This document shows positions 1 to 13,454 of a DNA stretch of 64,000 nt, piece after piece; position 1 is the first letter of the stretch, and every line of letters begins with the position of its first letter. Source of the DNA: Paragyromitra xinjiangensis (taxonomy: Eukaryota > Ascomycota > Pezizomycetes > Pezizales > Discinaceae); assembly GCA_038503065.1 (NCBI GenBank), contig JBCAMK010000017.1, positions 1,116,001 through 1,180,000 of the forward strand, read 5' to 3'. Below the pieces are notes generated by a model. That model saw only the letters and a program-made list of their open reading frames with translations. It searched no databases and had not been told where the DNA came from. The position numbers and the translations under genes were made by a program.

Positions 1-131
1 TCAACTTGAGCTTCCAGGTCGGCGATGCGGCGTTTCGTGTCGACCTGGTCATGGAAGTTTGCGCCGCAACTATCACAGCATGTCGACTTGATTTCGAGAG
101 CTTGGGGCTGCAGGGTGGCTGCCGGTGACAT
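1..131 (-). CDS. Sec2-like Rab GEF, N-terminal fragment (runs off left edge)
   Basis: The minus strand opens with an ATG at 131 and stays open to base 1, giving 43 complete codons. The peptide contains a CX2C pair (C-DSC-G) followed by RRIADLEAQV, the start of a heptad-like coiled coil. That arrangement resembles the N-terminus of fungal Sec2-type GDP/GTP exchange factors for the Sec4/Rab8 GTPase, which act in exocytosis through a long N-terminal coiled coil. Only the beginning is visible, so the exchange domain cannot be confirmed; another coiled-coil protein with an N-terminal zinc pair would look similar. I am fairly sure it is a real gene start and less sure of the family. Confidence 0.5.
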   Translation of the reverse strand, partial: MSPAATLQPQALEIKSTCCDSCGANFHDQVDTKRRIADLEAQV

Positions 132-1791
132 ATTTGTATTTGAGATGACCGTATATGGGACGAACGCAACGTGAGAGTGGTGCAAGAGAAGAGACGAAGT
201 GGAAGTAAATACGTTTATATGTAAACTATCTCATCCCACTTTTTAGATGTGCTCGCGTGCTCTTCTTGTTTTTCCCTCCCACGCGTAATAAAATGGACGG
301 CGAGGAGAGGCGAGGGGGGAGATATGAGGGTGTAGCTGTATGCAAATGCGTTTGGTCGGAGAGCTTCCCCGTCGCTCAGCGTGTCGCGCCGACTTCGAAA
401 CGTTGATCAGCAGCTGCTTCACGACTCGTTTGGAGAACCACCCAGGGGAAGATTTTACAGGGAAAGAGTGGAAAATCTATTCTAGGGTCTCCAACTCTGA
501 AACATAATATCAAGGAGAAGCTTTTGGCGGGGCGGGTGAATTCTTGGCGAGTGGTCCCTGTTGTTTCTTGGGGCTTTGGGATCTTCGTCCCGGGGGCTGC
601 ATACGCCAATCAATGCAAGTCGCAGGGCTGGAAGAGTACGTGCCTACCAATTTCTTGTCCCAGCATACCACCCTCAAACGAAGTCAATCCTTATCTAGAC
701 TACGATCACGATAGGCATAAGAACCCCCACCGAGGCAGTGCACGATGTTCGCTTCTTGGATGTTATTTATGCTTCCGGTGAAAGCTTAAAGTTCAGCCCA
801 TGGAACTCACCGGGCGAGGGCCAAGACGTCATAAACTACACGGACATATGGAACAACCTAAATATGTTCTGAGCTACCAACCAAAAACTGCACCAGTGCT
901 GACATGACGATGGTATCTACATCAGAAAAGTCAGACATAAGGTAAGGAAGTAATATCACTCAATAACTTGTCTAAAAGCCGGCTTTCCAGGGAAAGAAAA
1001 GAAAGTCAAAGAAAAGCAAGGGATCAGGATCGAGAAAGTACGTGTATTTATAGAGCCATTCGTGGGGCCATCAAATCAACCCACGTGATCAAGCCACATT
1101 CCCATCATAGGGACCCCAAGCAAACAGACAAAAGAAAGTTCATACCTACACGCATGAATGTTGGACTATTCTCAAGTATTTACGTTTGACTCAGTTATGT
1201 TCTTGGCGTGTGAATGTGAGTATAGACCGTGTTACCTCTAGGTGACAGCTCAATGACTTGGCTTCGAGACTGACAGTGTCAAGCCTACAGTACAAGAAAA
1301 CATCGTCCTTCGTAATTTGTGTTTTACTGCTTATTCAGCATAATTCCCAGTGATCAATGATAGATATGCTGTTTCAATCGCACCCTTAAAAGTTAATCCA
1401 CCCAAACACTAGGATATATATCTAGTCATTTTATCTACAGCACCCGAAACGGACGGAAGAGAAATAAAACCGCGCAGAAAGTGGGGCAGAAGGTTCATAA
1501 GAGATTATTTGTGGGCCTAAAGAAACCAACCGAACTTTTGATTCCACAAACCGAAGAAAAGAAAAAACGCCATGGAAACCTCACAACCTTCCCACTTCCG
1601 TTTATGATTTCATCAAAGCGTAATACGACATGCAATGTAACGATGTAGTAGGAGTCAGGAAAAGACAAAAAAATGATAGAATAGAGATCATGGGAATGAA
1701 GCGCACAACACAGCCACCGCCCAATCAACCCAACATACCCTAAAAGGATATGATCTAAAAAAACACGTATCCATCTGCTCCACACCAAAAC
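132..1791. other. intergenic, no supported gene
   Basis: About 1.66 kb between the Sec2-like start and the 3' end of the J-protein gene. Several 60-97 codon ORFs exist (e.g. 376-609 on minus, 1495-1788 on minus), but none has a recognisable domain and most lack an ATG. The left part should hold the Sec2-like promoter and the right part the 3' UTR of the J-protein gene. Confidence 0.6.
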
Positions 1792-3463
1792 TTAAGATTG
1801 AGCACATTGTGGCTGTCCGTCACCCTCATCATCATCTTCATCATCATCTACCCACGCACCGCCCGGGTGTCCGTCCTCGGCAGAGCCAAACTAAATTTTC
1901 ATAACACAGTCAGTTATCATCTATTTTATATCACAACAAAAAGGGGAAAAGGAGAAGGATTCATCATTTGAGCCACCTACATCTTCTATATCCGCATCAG
2001 GGTCATATTCCACCTCATCTATATGCTCTACCTTAATCTCTGCTTGCTTTGATTCTGGGAGCACTCTGCGGATCGTTGCGACGTCTGGTCTCCAACCATC
2101 TTCGGGGAACTCAATGTCTACGACGAGATATAGGTCTCCTTTTTCCTCCCCTTTTTTATGTGGCATCCCTTCACCTTTAACTTTCAATATTTGTCCGGGC
2201 TTTAGAACCTTACCCCGGGGATGGGTGATGTGAATCCCTCGCCCATCGAGATGTTTAACAACCACCCTCGAGAAACCAGTCAGAGCGTCTGCCAAAGAGA
2301 TGTTTAACGGTGCAGTCAAGTCCGCTCCAGCTCTTGTGAAAATCTCATGTTCTTTCTCCTCCAAAACCATGATGATATTCCCTGTTTCAACGTCCGGTGC
2401 CTCATCGGCCTCACCCTCCAGAACAATCTTATCTCCTTCCTTGGACCCACGAGGGATGTAAATTTCAAGAACCTTTTTTTCCTCGGTGACACAGGCGCCT
2501 TTGCATTTGCGACAGCGGTCCTTGTCGCGGTAGGTCTGTCCAGTGCCTGCGCAGGAGCCGCAAGGGACGGACTCTTGGGTGACCAAGCCTCGGCCAACCT
2601 GGCGAAGGTTCTGATTGAAGCCGCGGCCAGAACAGGTCGCACATTTTTTGGGCTTGGCTTTGTCTTTACCACCAGAACTAGGAATGACCAAAAAACTCAG
2701 GTTAGAGGTGTTGTTTGCTTCCTCGAGATACTAGAGGATCATGAACTCACCCTTTGCAGTTTGAACACAACACGTTTCTAGTGCTAGCCAGCTTTACCGT
2801 CTTTCCTTTGTACAGTTCTTCCAGAGTAACCTCATATTCCTGAACCATATCCTTTCCCCTTTGTTTCCTTTTTGGGCCTCTTCCACCAGGGCCCATCCCG
2901 GGCATCCCGCCCATGCCTCCCATCCCAGGGAACCCACCACCGCCACCCATTCCACCCATAAACATTTGGCTCAGTAGGTCCTCGAGATCAACTTCACCAT
3001 CCATACCACCTGGCCCACCGGGTGCAAAGTCTGCCATCCCGAACCGATCATACCGAGCACGTTTGTCTTCATCGTAAAGAATCTCGTAAGCCTGTGAAAT
3101 GGCTTTAAAACGATGCTCGGCTTCTTCTCGTTCCGCTTCGGGGACCTTATCAGGATGTGATGATAGTGCTGCCTGTAAATTGAAATAGAAAGTCGATTAG
3201 TAGATGTTGCAATAGACTTAGCGAAGATTAGGTTTGTACTAAATTCTAAGGTGGTGGGAGTAAAAAGGTACGAACTTTATGATAGGCCTTCTTGATTTCA
3301 ACTTTGGTGGCACCAGATTCGAGGCCGAGAACCTGGTAAAGGTCTATTGACTCTGCAGAACCGTTCACTATTGGGATGGGGACATTATTTAGTAGATTCC
3401 TTTAAAAAATCAAAACAAACATGATGTTTGGAGACGATAAATGACTTTTCGGGAGTGCTTACT
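1792..3463 (-). CDS. XDJ1: Type A J-domain co-chaperone, Xdj1/Ydj1 family, prenylated
   Basis: Exons (minus): 3463; 3367-3276; 3172-2751; 2677-1981; 1890-1792, 436 aa. Hsp70 co-chaperone. Domains: J-domain at about residues 8-75 with the HPD motif (SSHPDK), Gly/Met-rich linker, cysteine-rich zinc region with four CX2CXG repeats ([30 protein letters not shown]), C-terminal substrate-binding domain, acidic tail ending CAQS, a CaaX box for farnesylation as in Ydj1. The J-domain start (IDLYQVLG) and long acidic tail fit Xdj1 better than the Ydj1/Mas5 paralogue, but this is a judgement. The initiator ATG is created by splicing: the A is base 3463 and the TG lies at 3367-3366 after a 95-nt intron with a TACTAA branch site. 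Divergent from the mitochondrial GluRS gene. Confidence 0.9.
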
Positions 3464-6119
<2,656 letters not shown>

Positions 6120-7455
6120 CACAAATCTTAGAGGGGGCCTGAAGTGTAATTTTACTAGTGGATAAGATGTAAATACGGGTAGTGACTAAATCTCTTCTTA
6201 TGGGCTTTTAAATCATAGGGTGTCACTCGGCTGACTTAGGCAAAAGCTGTTGTAAAATATGGGGATCGAGACCTGATTGCCTGAGAAATAACTCTAGTAC
6301 AAGCCCGAATATATAGACTCCTTGCTCCCAATCCGTGCTTGCTAGAACCTTCTACTTGGTTCTGTCTGAGCCTGAGCTCATTTCTTAGGAGACCGTCTCA
6401 CACGAGATTAGGAAGCTATCTCCAACAAAAGCGAAGGTCAGAGTATTGAGCCAGTTAGCTAGGATATGCCTCAGCGATAACGGATACAGCCCTATCACCT
6501 TCTTCAACTGTATCTATTAATTTCCGGGCGTACCACGCCTCTACCGAGGCAGCAGATAATAAATAGGCTACCTTTAGACCCAGAACCAGCGAAGTCCTTC
6601 AGATTCTCACTTCAACTAAGTTATATATTTGAGCGATTAGAAACCTACGCGCTTCCGGGGGCCTTCAGCCCTACGATCTCACTACTCCGTTATGGGGGGG
6701 ACCGTTGTTGATCTCAAGCTTGTAACGGAAATTGCACCCAATATCTGAGAATAGATAGGCTTAGCATTCTGAGTGTCTTAGTGTACTTACCAATAATTTT
6801 TCCCCCAAGAGCCGGCGTAGGATTCATTGAGGATTACATCACCGACGAAACGGGAGGGAGGTGTGGGGGCTATGCCCCAACGCCGAACCGCATATTCCCT
6901 TGGTGCAGCTGTATTTGCAACTTGGGTGTTGATTCTGGGAACCGGCAGATCGCCCGCTTCTGACCCATGGATAGATCCATTTGAATTAATTTTGGCGTAG
7001 GTACTTATTCTTTGACTCTGTACTTGCGGTGAGAATAAATTCTGATTTAAAGCTATTTCCCCCAAGCCGCTAGAGGAAATTCTAGCTACATATAGTATTT
7101 AGTTTGGCATACGAAATGAATGGAACGCTGCTTGAGGTACAGTCTTGCCCGTCTTGGGGGCCAGTGCCAACCCACCTTTCGGTTCAAAATCCGTCCCATG
7201 TCGTGTAATAAGAATCGGGCTCTTTTCTGGAAGATCGCCAGATCTCCCACCCCAGTAAATGTGGGGTACACCAGATCGTTTGATTGAAGCTGTGGAGTCC
7301 ACAGTGGACAGGTCGCGGTCCCCTTTTCAGTGGTGCCACGAAGTTTGTCACCACGCTAAGCGCCGTCCGCATATTCTTGGCACATGGATAAACGTCGACG
7401 ACAACAACAACTTCAAGATCAGGCTTCATGAGCGCTTCCATGAACACATTCAGAC
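6120..7455. other. intergenic, no confident gene
   Basis: About 1.3 kb. The left part is the 3' flank of the GluRS gene. A minus-strand open frame at about 7086-7325 has a coding-like residue composition but no ATG (see findings). No tRNA, repeat or transposon ends recognised. Confidence 0.45.
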
Positions 7456-9812
7456 ATGCTGAGATCTCGGAATCTCGACCGCACAAGCCGCGATTCTCTA
7501 TCCTCGGAGTACTTCTCGGACCAATCCCCAGATGGTAAAAGCCTCTTGTCGGACCATATTTCGAGTTCTCGCTAACGTTTCTAGATCTCTCCCTCCTCCA
7601 CCGTTTCAACTCACTTCTCTCCTCTGTCAATCTTCCAAAACTGACCAATATTCTTGATGCAACCCCTTCACTTCTGATAGCTTTGTACGAATCGATCCCC
7701 CCCTTTCAACGAGTCCCATATGTGGATGCCTCGGCAGCCAGCTTCGGGGCCAGGCTGAGAAATATGAAGTTGCTTGTGGGGAGCATTGCCAGCGGGAAAT
7801 ATGGGTTACTGACGAAGGAGATGAGAGAGAAACTGGAAAGTTTGGATTTGCGGAAGTTTTGTGAAAAGGATATAGACGCTGCGAGGGACGTCATTGGGGT
7901 CATCGTGCAAGTTGGAGAAAGAGGACGGGCAACCGTAACGGGATCCGAAACGCCGAAAAAAATCAAAGAGTCTGAGTTAGTCAAGACACCGAGACTAAAA
8001 ACCAGGACGGGGCGAATTCCTGGGAATGATTTAGAACGTACTCCAACACCGAGGAAGCGGCGACCAGTCCTCGTATTGCCGGTTGCGGCCGAGACGGATA
8101 ACAGCCAATCCTCAGCGGATGAAAAGGATTCGGGGTGGGATGGCAGTACTCTTGGGGTTTTTTCACAGAAGGGTCAAAACGATAATAACCAAGGTGGGAT
8201 TGTTGGCGCAGACGATTACTCTAGAACGGCAAACCTAAAATCGGGGAGGACTATTAGGGCTGCTCGTTCATCGTCGCGGGTGCCTTCTTCAGCTTCTTGC
8301 TCACCGATATCGCCAAGTTTTTTGGACCGCTTTTCTGTTCGCGTCAACGCCAATGTCGATCGTTTTCCTGCACCCCCGCCATACTCTGAAGAGGACAGGC
8401 AAGATGGGGAAGATGAAGGAGATAATTTCGAAACTCCTAAGCAACGACGAGTAGCCAGCGAAATTGATCTCACTCCGAAAGCCACACCTGTAAAAAGATT
8501 GTTTGCGGAGCGCGTTCGGCAACGCGACGCCAAGACCGATCGCTTTGGGGAAAAACTACTCTTGTCCCAGGAGGAAGAGGAAAAGAAGTCCAGTCGAGGG
8601 TCCATATCAAGCGGTCGGAATGGGGCGATTGACATGTCGAAAGAAGATATCTCATGTGATGGAGCGACAAACAAGGACGATGAGGAGAAGAGTCAGGGTA
8701 CATGGGTCACGGAAGAGGATTCTGGGGCTGAGTCTCGACGTTCGCTTCCTTCGCTGGCGAAGGAAAATGCTCTCGATACCAGCTCTCGCAAAAAACCTTT
8801 CACCCCAATAAGAATAATTAGATGGGATGCAGATGGTGCGGCATATGTCCCTTTGCCATTGTCACGGCCTACTTCCCCGGTGTCAGCAATGCCACATCCC
8901 AAGACAGGAAATGATATCTCATCCAGGTCGCCTCTTCCATTCCCTCCATCGCTATTGAGAACCATGCATTGGGCAACAAGTCTTCCGACACCACCACTTT
9001 CTCCAAGTACCCAGAAAGCACAAAAGATGAACCCCCAATTAGCAGCCTCCGCCCGTTATCCAAATACTCCGTCACGGACACCCAAACCACGGAAACTGGT
9101 CGCTGCTACTCTACAATCCCCGATTGCGAATAAAAAGCGGGGTTCGGGCAAAAAGCACGGTACCAGCGGATCACCTATCATCCCTAAAAAATCTTCTGGA
9201 AAATCAGACCTCTTGGTAGAAGTACCAGAGAACGATAACCGTGATGAATGGGCATCCATTGATTCGCGCGAACGACTATCCAGGCAAGCCTCAGAGCGAA
9301 GCCAATTCTCGCAAATCTCTAAAGACGAACGGGATCAGCTACCGTTATCCTTTGCCACAACTTTGGTCCAACCTGAATCAGAAGGACTAGTCGCCAGCGA
9401 ATATTCCCGGGACATTTATGGCAATGAAAGAGACTCTTGTAGCGAAACAGACAACGACTCAGATGATCGAACAACCCTGTACTCAGTTTCGACAGTGTCC
9501 TGGGGAGAAGATGACCCATTTACAGCCGCACTTCGCCTCAAGCGACAAATTGCCTCCGAAAAGTTGAGAGAAGTCGAGCAAAGTTTCAGCAACGAAATCG
9601 AGCGCAGGCGGATAGGATCTCCTGGGGTCAGTGTAACAGATAGATTAAGGTGGAGAGCATCAGCAGAAGATGAAGCGGAAGAGGACTCAACAGACTCAGA
9701 TGGAGGACTGACTGATGTTGAGGAGGAGCTAAGGGTTCTAGAGGAGATTGGAAGAAAAGAATCGATTAGACAAGGATTTTTACTACAAAGATTAATGGAG
9801 AGGGGGGCATGA
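7456..9812 (+). CDS. large disordered protein with conserved N-terminal domain (DUF5745-like)
   Basis: Exon 1 7456-7534, 50-nt intron 7535-7584 (branch GCTAAC), exon 2 7585-9812; 768 aa. The reading frame of exon 2 is open upstream of the first apparent in-frame start; joining the small first exon supplies an ATG and a continuous N-terminus. Residues about 27-70 (LLHRFNSLLSSVNLP..., then TPSLLIALYESI) form a helical segment resembling the fungal N-terminal domain annotated as DUF5745; I cannot verify that by search. The rest is Ser/Pro/Glu-rich and probably disordered, with many SP/TP sites (phosphorylation candidates) and a C-terminal acidic helix (VEEELRVLEEIGRKES). Function unknown; it could be a cytoskeletal or cell-cycle scaffold, which is speculation. 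The gene itself is secure because of its length. Confidence 0.8.
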
Positions 9813-11940
9813 GGGGTGTTTTTATGTTACTTGTATGCATTATGATTGGATGAATAGGCACGCCGGATCTCTTTGTTGATATGTGGTTTGGGCTTTATGC
9901 AATATATGTAACTATATCACGTTTACCACGATTTGATACCAGGAAACGGAGTAACGAATTCATTACAGCTTAGTTGATACCCCGAAGAGCATCCTCAGTC
10001 ATATAATTCCTATAAATTAAGTATTAAATTGAAACGGATCCAAGGGCCTGATGGTGCCCAGATCCGACAGAAAAGAGGAACGCCACAGGGTACTGTATTC
10101 CTACCATAATATAAATATTACCGTGACCTAGGTGGTTGGATGCACTTAATGAATTACTCGATCAATAGTACAACGTAAATAAACTCTACTACATGTAGCT
10201 TAGCTGGCACAGACAAGCTAGCAAACTTTAGCACACTGTACCTAAACCATAGGATTGGGGAAATCCCTACCAAGATACATCTACATCTACCCACTGCAGG
10301 CATCTTCTAAAAACCAGAACCGCAGCTCTTTTATTGGTGTCACTTAGATTCAAGGTTTAATGCGACGCTGACATTCTTTCTCTTTCGGCTCAAGCCATAG
10401 CTCCAATAGTAGTATGAGAATAATTTTCTCCATTTCCTCGCACGACGGCTAGGAAGTAACGAAGTATTGGGGCCAAAAAAGACAAGCAGAAAAAACCCAT
10501 TGTGCCAAAACCCACGAGCCAAACCCAATCCTCAGACCTTCCATGCCAGCAAGCGTAAGGCAAAACCAACAAGAACTGGAGCCAACCCCACAGGAATGGC
10601 ATAGGAATGGCACAGCCAGGCCAACCGAAACCCAAAAATCCAAATGCTCCAATATAAAATAATTCCCCGACCTTGATAACGGGCTGGACACAGTGAGGAT
10701 TTTGTCACACGGGAGCAAGCCCCCCACCCCAGCCGAGATCTGACCGCCATCAATAACCTCTTGCTCCAAATAGCCGGTATCCCCACCATGCCACTACAGG
10801 GAGTCCGAGCCCGGGCTGATTAGGTGACCACCCTCGCGTATGGTCCGTCGACGAGGATGAGAAGAGGGGTGTGGGGGAAGCTCAGTATTTATCTTGACGG
10901 GACCTACGCTAAGAGAAATTCGCCGACGCCAAGGTGGTGCTCATTCTATGGAATGAATTACATACAAAACACATACAAAACTGCGAATGGGTACGTAAAC
11001 CTTGAAGGGCGAGGGTTCACCCACTGATTTAGCCTTCATCCCACTGACTTACCCTGCTTGTAGTGCTTCTCACTAGATACAGGATTGATAGGAGGAATAA
11101 AGGGAATAGGTTGTGATCGACCTTCTAGCATAAAAAGCTCGAAGCTAGTCCGAAGTCTGAAAAAAGGCCTGGGGGCTCTCGGGGGAGGTTTTCTGCTCGG
11201 GGGGCTTTTCCCCTCCGGGAGTACAAGTGTTTCTATGGGGCTTCCTCACAAGTACCAAACTACCCCCTAAACCCCCCTGAGAACCTGGAGACCTTTGCCC
11301 TGTATAACCCCCCCCCCCCCCAGAGGACACAAACAATTGTATGCAACTTACTGGTGAAATTAGGTGCCAATTACCCCCGAAAATCTTCCGAAGATTTGAG
11401 GCTCTGAGAAAGGTTCGAAAAAGTTCTCATACAACTTGGAAAGGCAAGCGCCAACCCCTACGGTACGTAGCAGCTGTAGGTAGTAGGAGATGGGAACAAG
11501 CCCGGCTTATCGCGGTTGTAGAAACTCGCTACGACAACACGACTACAAACCCACCTCCCGGGGCTGAAGCTTTAGATTAACTTAGTAGCACAAAGGCAAC
11601 CTGCACGAGTGCCATCAATAATACCATAATCGAGGTAGTTTTATGTATCTACATGTAATAAAGAACCTACCCGTTGGCTACAAATCCACAGAGTAACCTG
11701 GGTCACGAGTGACTACCCATGACCACAACTGAATTATCTTCCTTGAATACATCCATCAAAATTAGCTTATAACTATTTGAATGCTAGAGATTGTGTTGGA
11801 GACCCCGAGCCTCGTCGGGTTTGAAAATTTCGGCCATCGATTTGAACGAAAGGTTTCGGGTATGCGACTTCCTATGCTATGGGATGAGAAAATAGTGCAG
11901 ACTTGGCATCATTTCACTTGGAAAGGAGAAAAAAGAATTG
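9813..11940. other. gene-poor region with repeat copy and homopolymer tract
   Basis: Contains the first copy of the dispersed repeat (about 10405-10965, listed separately), a TACATGTA palindrome at 10190 and another at 11650, and a C homopolymer of about 15 bases near 11310. GC-rich runs around 11160-11300 give small spurious ORFs. No conserved protein frame seen. Confidence 0.5.
10405..10965 (-). repeat. dispersed repeat family, copy 1
   Basis: Read on minus, this stretch matches the plus strand at about 45570-46230 over roughly 550 bp. Shared blocks include TTGGCGTCGGCGAATTT, GTCGACGGACCAT, GAGGGTGGTCACCTAAT, GCCCGGGCTCGGACTCCC, ATCTCGGCTGGGGTGGGG and GTTTGGCTCGTGGG-type sequence. Similarity is highest in the middle and fades at both ends. 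Both copies give overlapping open frames, but no protein family is recognised, so this looks like a non-coding element (SINE- or MITE-like, or a fragment of a larger element). No clean target-site duplication or inverted ends were found. Confidence 0.8.
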
Positions 11941-12021
11941 TGATTGCGCCCGGGTTCGAACCGGGGACCTCCTGTGGACCGTCTGTGAGACAGATGTGAT
12001 AACCAACTACACCACGCAACC
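11941..12021 (-). tRNA. tRNA-Val (CAC) with a 7-nt intron
   Basis: Read on minus: acceptor stem GGTTGCG pairs with CGCAATC (one G:U), discriminator A; D-arm GTG/CAC with GTTGG loop; anticodon stem TCTGT pairs with ACAGG; T-arm CCCGG-TTCGAAC-CCGGG. The anticodon loop is CTCACA then GACGGTC then C. Removing the seven bases after A37 leaves a standard loop with anticodon CAC (valine). The intron sits at the canonical position, one base 3' of the anticodon. It is very short for a tRNA intron but leaves a normal fold. Isolated, in a gene-poor region. Confidence 0.88.
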
Positions 12022-13361
12022 AGCTGATGATTTCATAGAGCAGATCATAAAGTTATATACCAGTTTAGTGCTGCGAAAAAGTACTCTTGGCACTACTCCC
12101 ACAGCCTACGACCCAACCTTTTTTGAGCCAACGATGCACAAATTACTTACCAGCAAACATACCCGCTACACAGATAAGCCGTAAGATTTCGGAGGCGCTC
12201 TGGAAACTACATGCAGTTTCTCTCAACTCCAGACTTATTCATAGATAATCACTCGGATTTTCAACTCAAGACGTGTTAAATATTGTCGGGGTCCTCAGCC
12301 CCTTGGGAAGACTGTGAAGAGAAATTTCTACTCGATGTTATTCGAAAAAACGCTTCCGCAATGGTCTTAAACCTCTTAGCATTTTCTAGCATCGAAGATA
12401 CCTACCTTCAAGCTTTTCCCCTCATCTCACGACTAAAAGATGGATGTCCTGATGGCTAGGGAGAACGAGGTTAGTCTCGCGCCTGCGCAGCTCAAAAGCT
12501 GCAAGAAGCAAGAGCCTAGGAGCAAGACAGAGTTTTCTATCATCTCAGCCTCAGACCCCAAAACGCTTGACATCTAATACTTATTCTTCAACCTAATCTC
12601 CTTGCAGCCATCACCTAAGATCTCCGCCAAGTCACCCATATACATACCACCCAGCTACTCCTAAATAAAAAGTTATCCCGAACCCCTAAAATTTTCAGTC
12701 CAGATGACGTCAACTTCCCTCTTCAAGTCAGACCCACCCTATGCCTAGTCGAGCCATAGCCATCGAAGAGAAAGATATTGCTAAGTCCCTACTAGGAAAT
12801 CATTTGGGGTGGCAAGAGGCAAAATTCATAGGAGAATTTGACTCAGCGAAACGGAGCAACATCCTGGATATAGCGCAATAATGTAGTAGACTTTGGGCCT
12901 GGAGTCAACAGTTCGATATTTCGGTTCACTTAGGAGTGAACACACTACCGTATCAATTACACACAGCGGACTATCACACAGAGCGTCCACAATTCCCTTC
13001 TCTAGTAAAGCGGCAAAAAAATGGGGGGGATTTGAGGCTATCTTACCTGTGAAGGCAACTCCAACGTCGTGTTTTGAGCATCCGCTATTCACAATTAATA
13101 CAGCACCTAGTTGGAATAAGCGGTAAACATCCCCAAAATACTCTATTTTTCATTATTTTCATACTTCAGTTTTAGCAGTTTTGCCCAAATCCCGTCACAG
13201 ATTTAACAAAGACCTAGAAGTCAAGCTAGCAGAGGGGTTTCAAAGTGTGAGAGACGTATTTGGTGGGAGAGAAAAAAACCGAGGTAGAGCCCCCTCACTG
13301 CACGTGATCAGTACCATTCTACTGAATAAAGATTGTTTTTACCATGTAATTTTATACGAAA
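12022..13361. other. intergenic between two tRNA genes
   Basis: About 1.3 kb. Open frames at 12826-13126 on both strands have no recognisable domain. No repeat boundaries seen. Confidence 0.45.
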
Positions 13362-13454
13362 GGGTGTATGGTTTAGGGGTATAATATCTCATTTGCAATG
13401 CCTAATCGGCAATGAAAATTGAGATGGTCCTGGGTTCGATTCCCAGTGCATCCA
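13362..13454 (+). tRNA. tRNA-Ala (UGC) with a 21-nt intron
   Basis: Acceptor stem GGGTGTA pairs with TGCATCC, with G3 opposite T70, the G3:U70 pair that defines alanine tRNA; discriminator A at 13454. D-loop contains GGGG; anticodon stem TCTCA/TGAGA is perfect; T-arm CTGGG-TTCGATT-CCCAG is perfect. The 28 bases between the anticodon stem strands are a 7-base loop (TTTGCA plus one base, anticodon TGC) and an intron of 21 bases at about 13398-13418, which itself can pair TGCC with GGCA. Independent evidence (G3:U70 and anticodon) agrees on alanine. Confidence 0.92.

Noticed and set aside
376..781. overlapping plus and minus frames
   Set aside because: No ATG start at the frame ends and no recognised domain; chance frames.
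10449..10769. 106-codon minus frame in repeat copy 1
   Set aside because: The matching frame in copy 2 is interrupted by shifts; a repeated non-coding sequence explains it.
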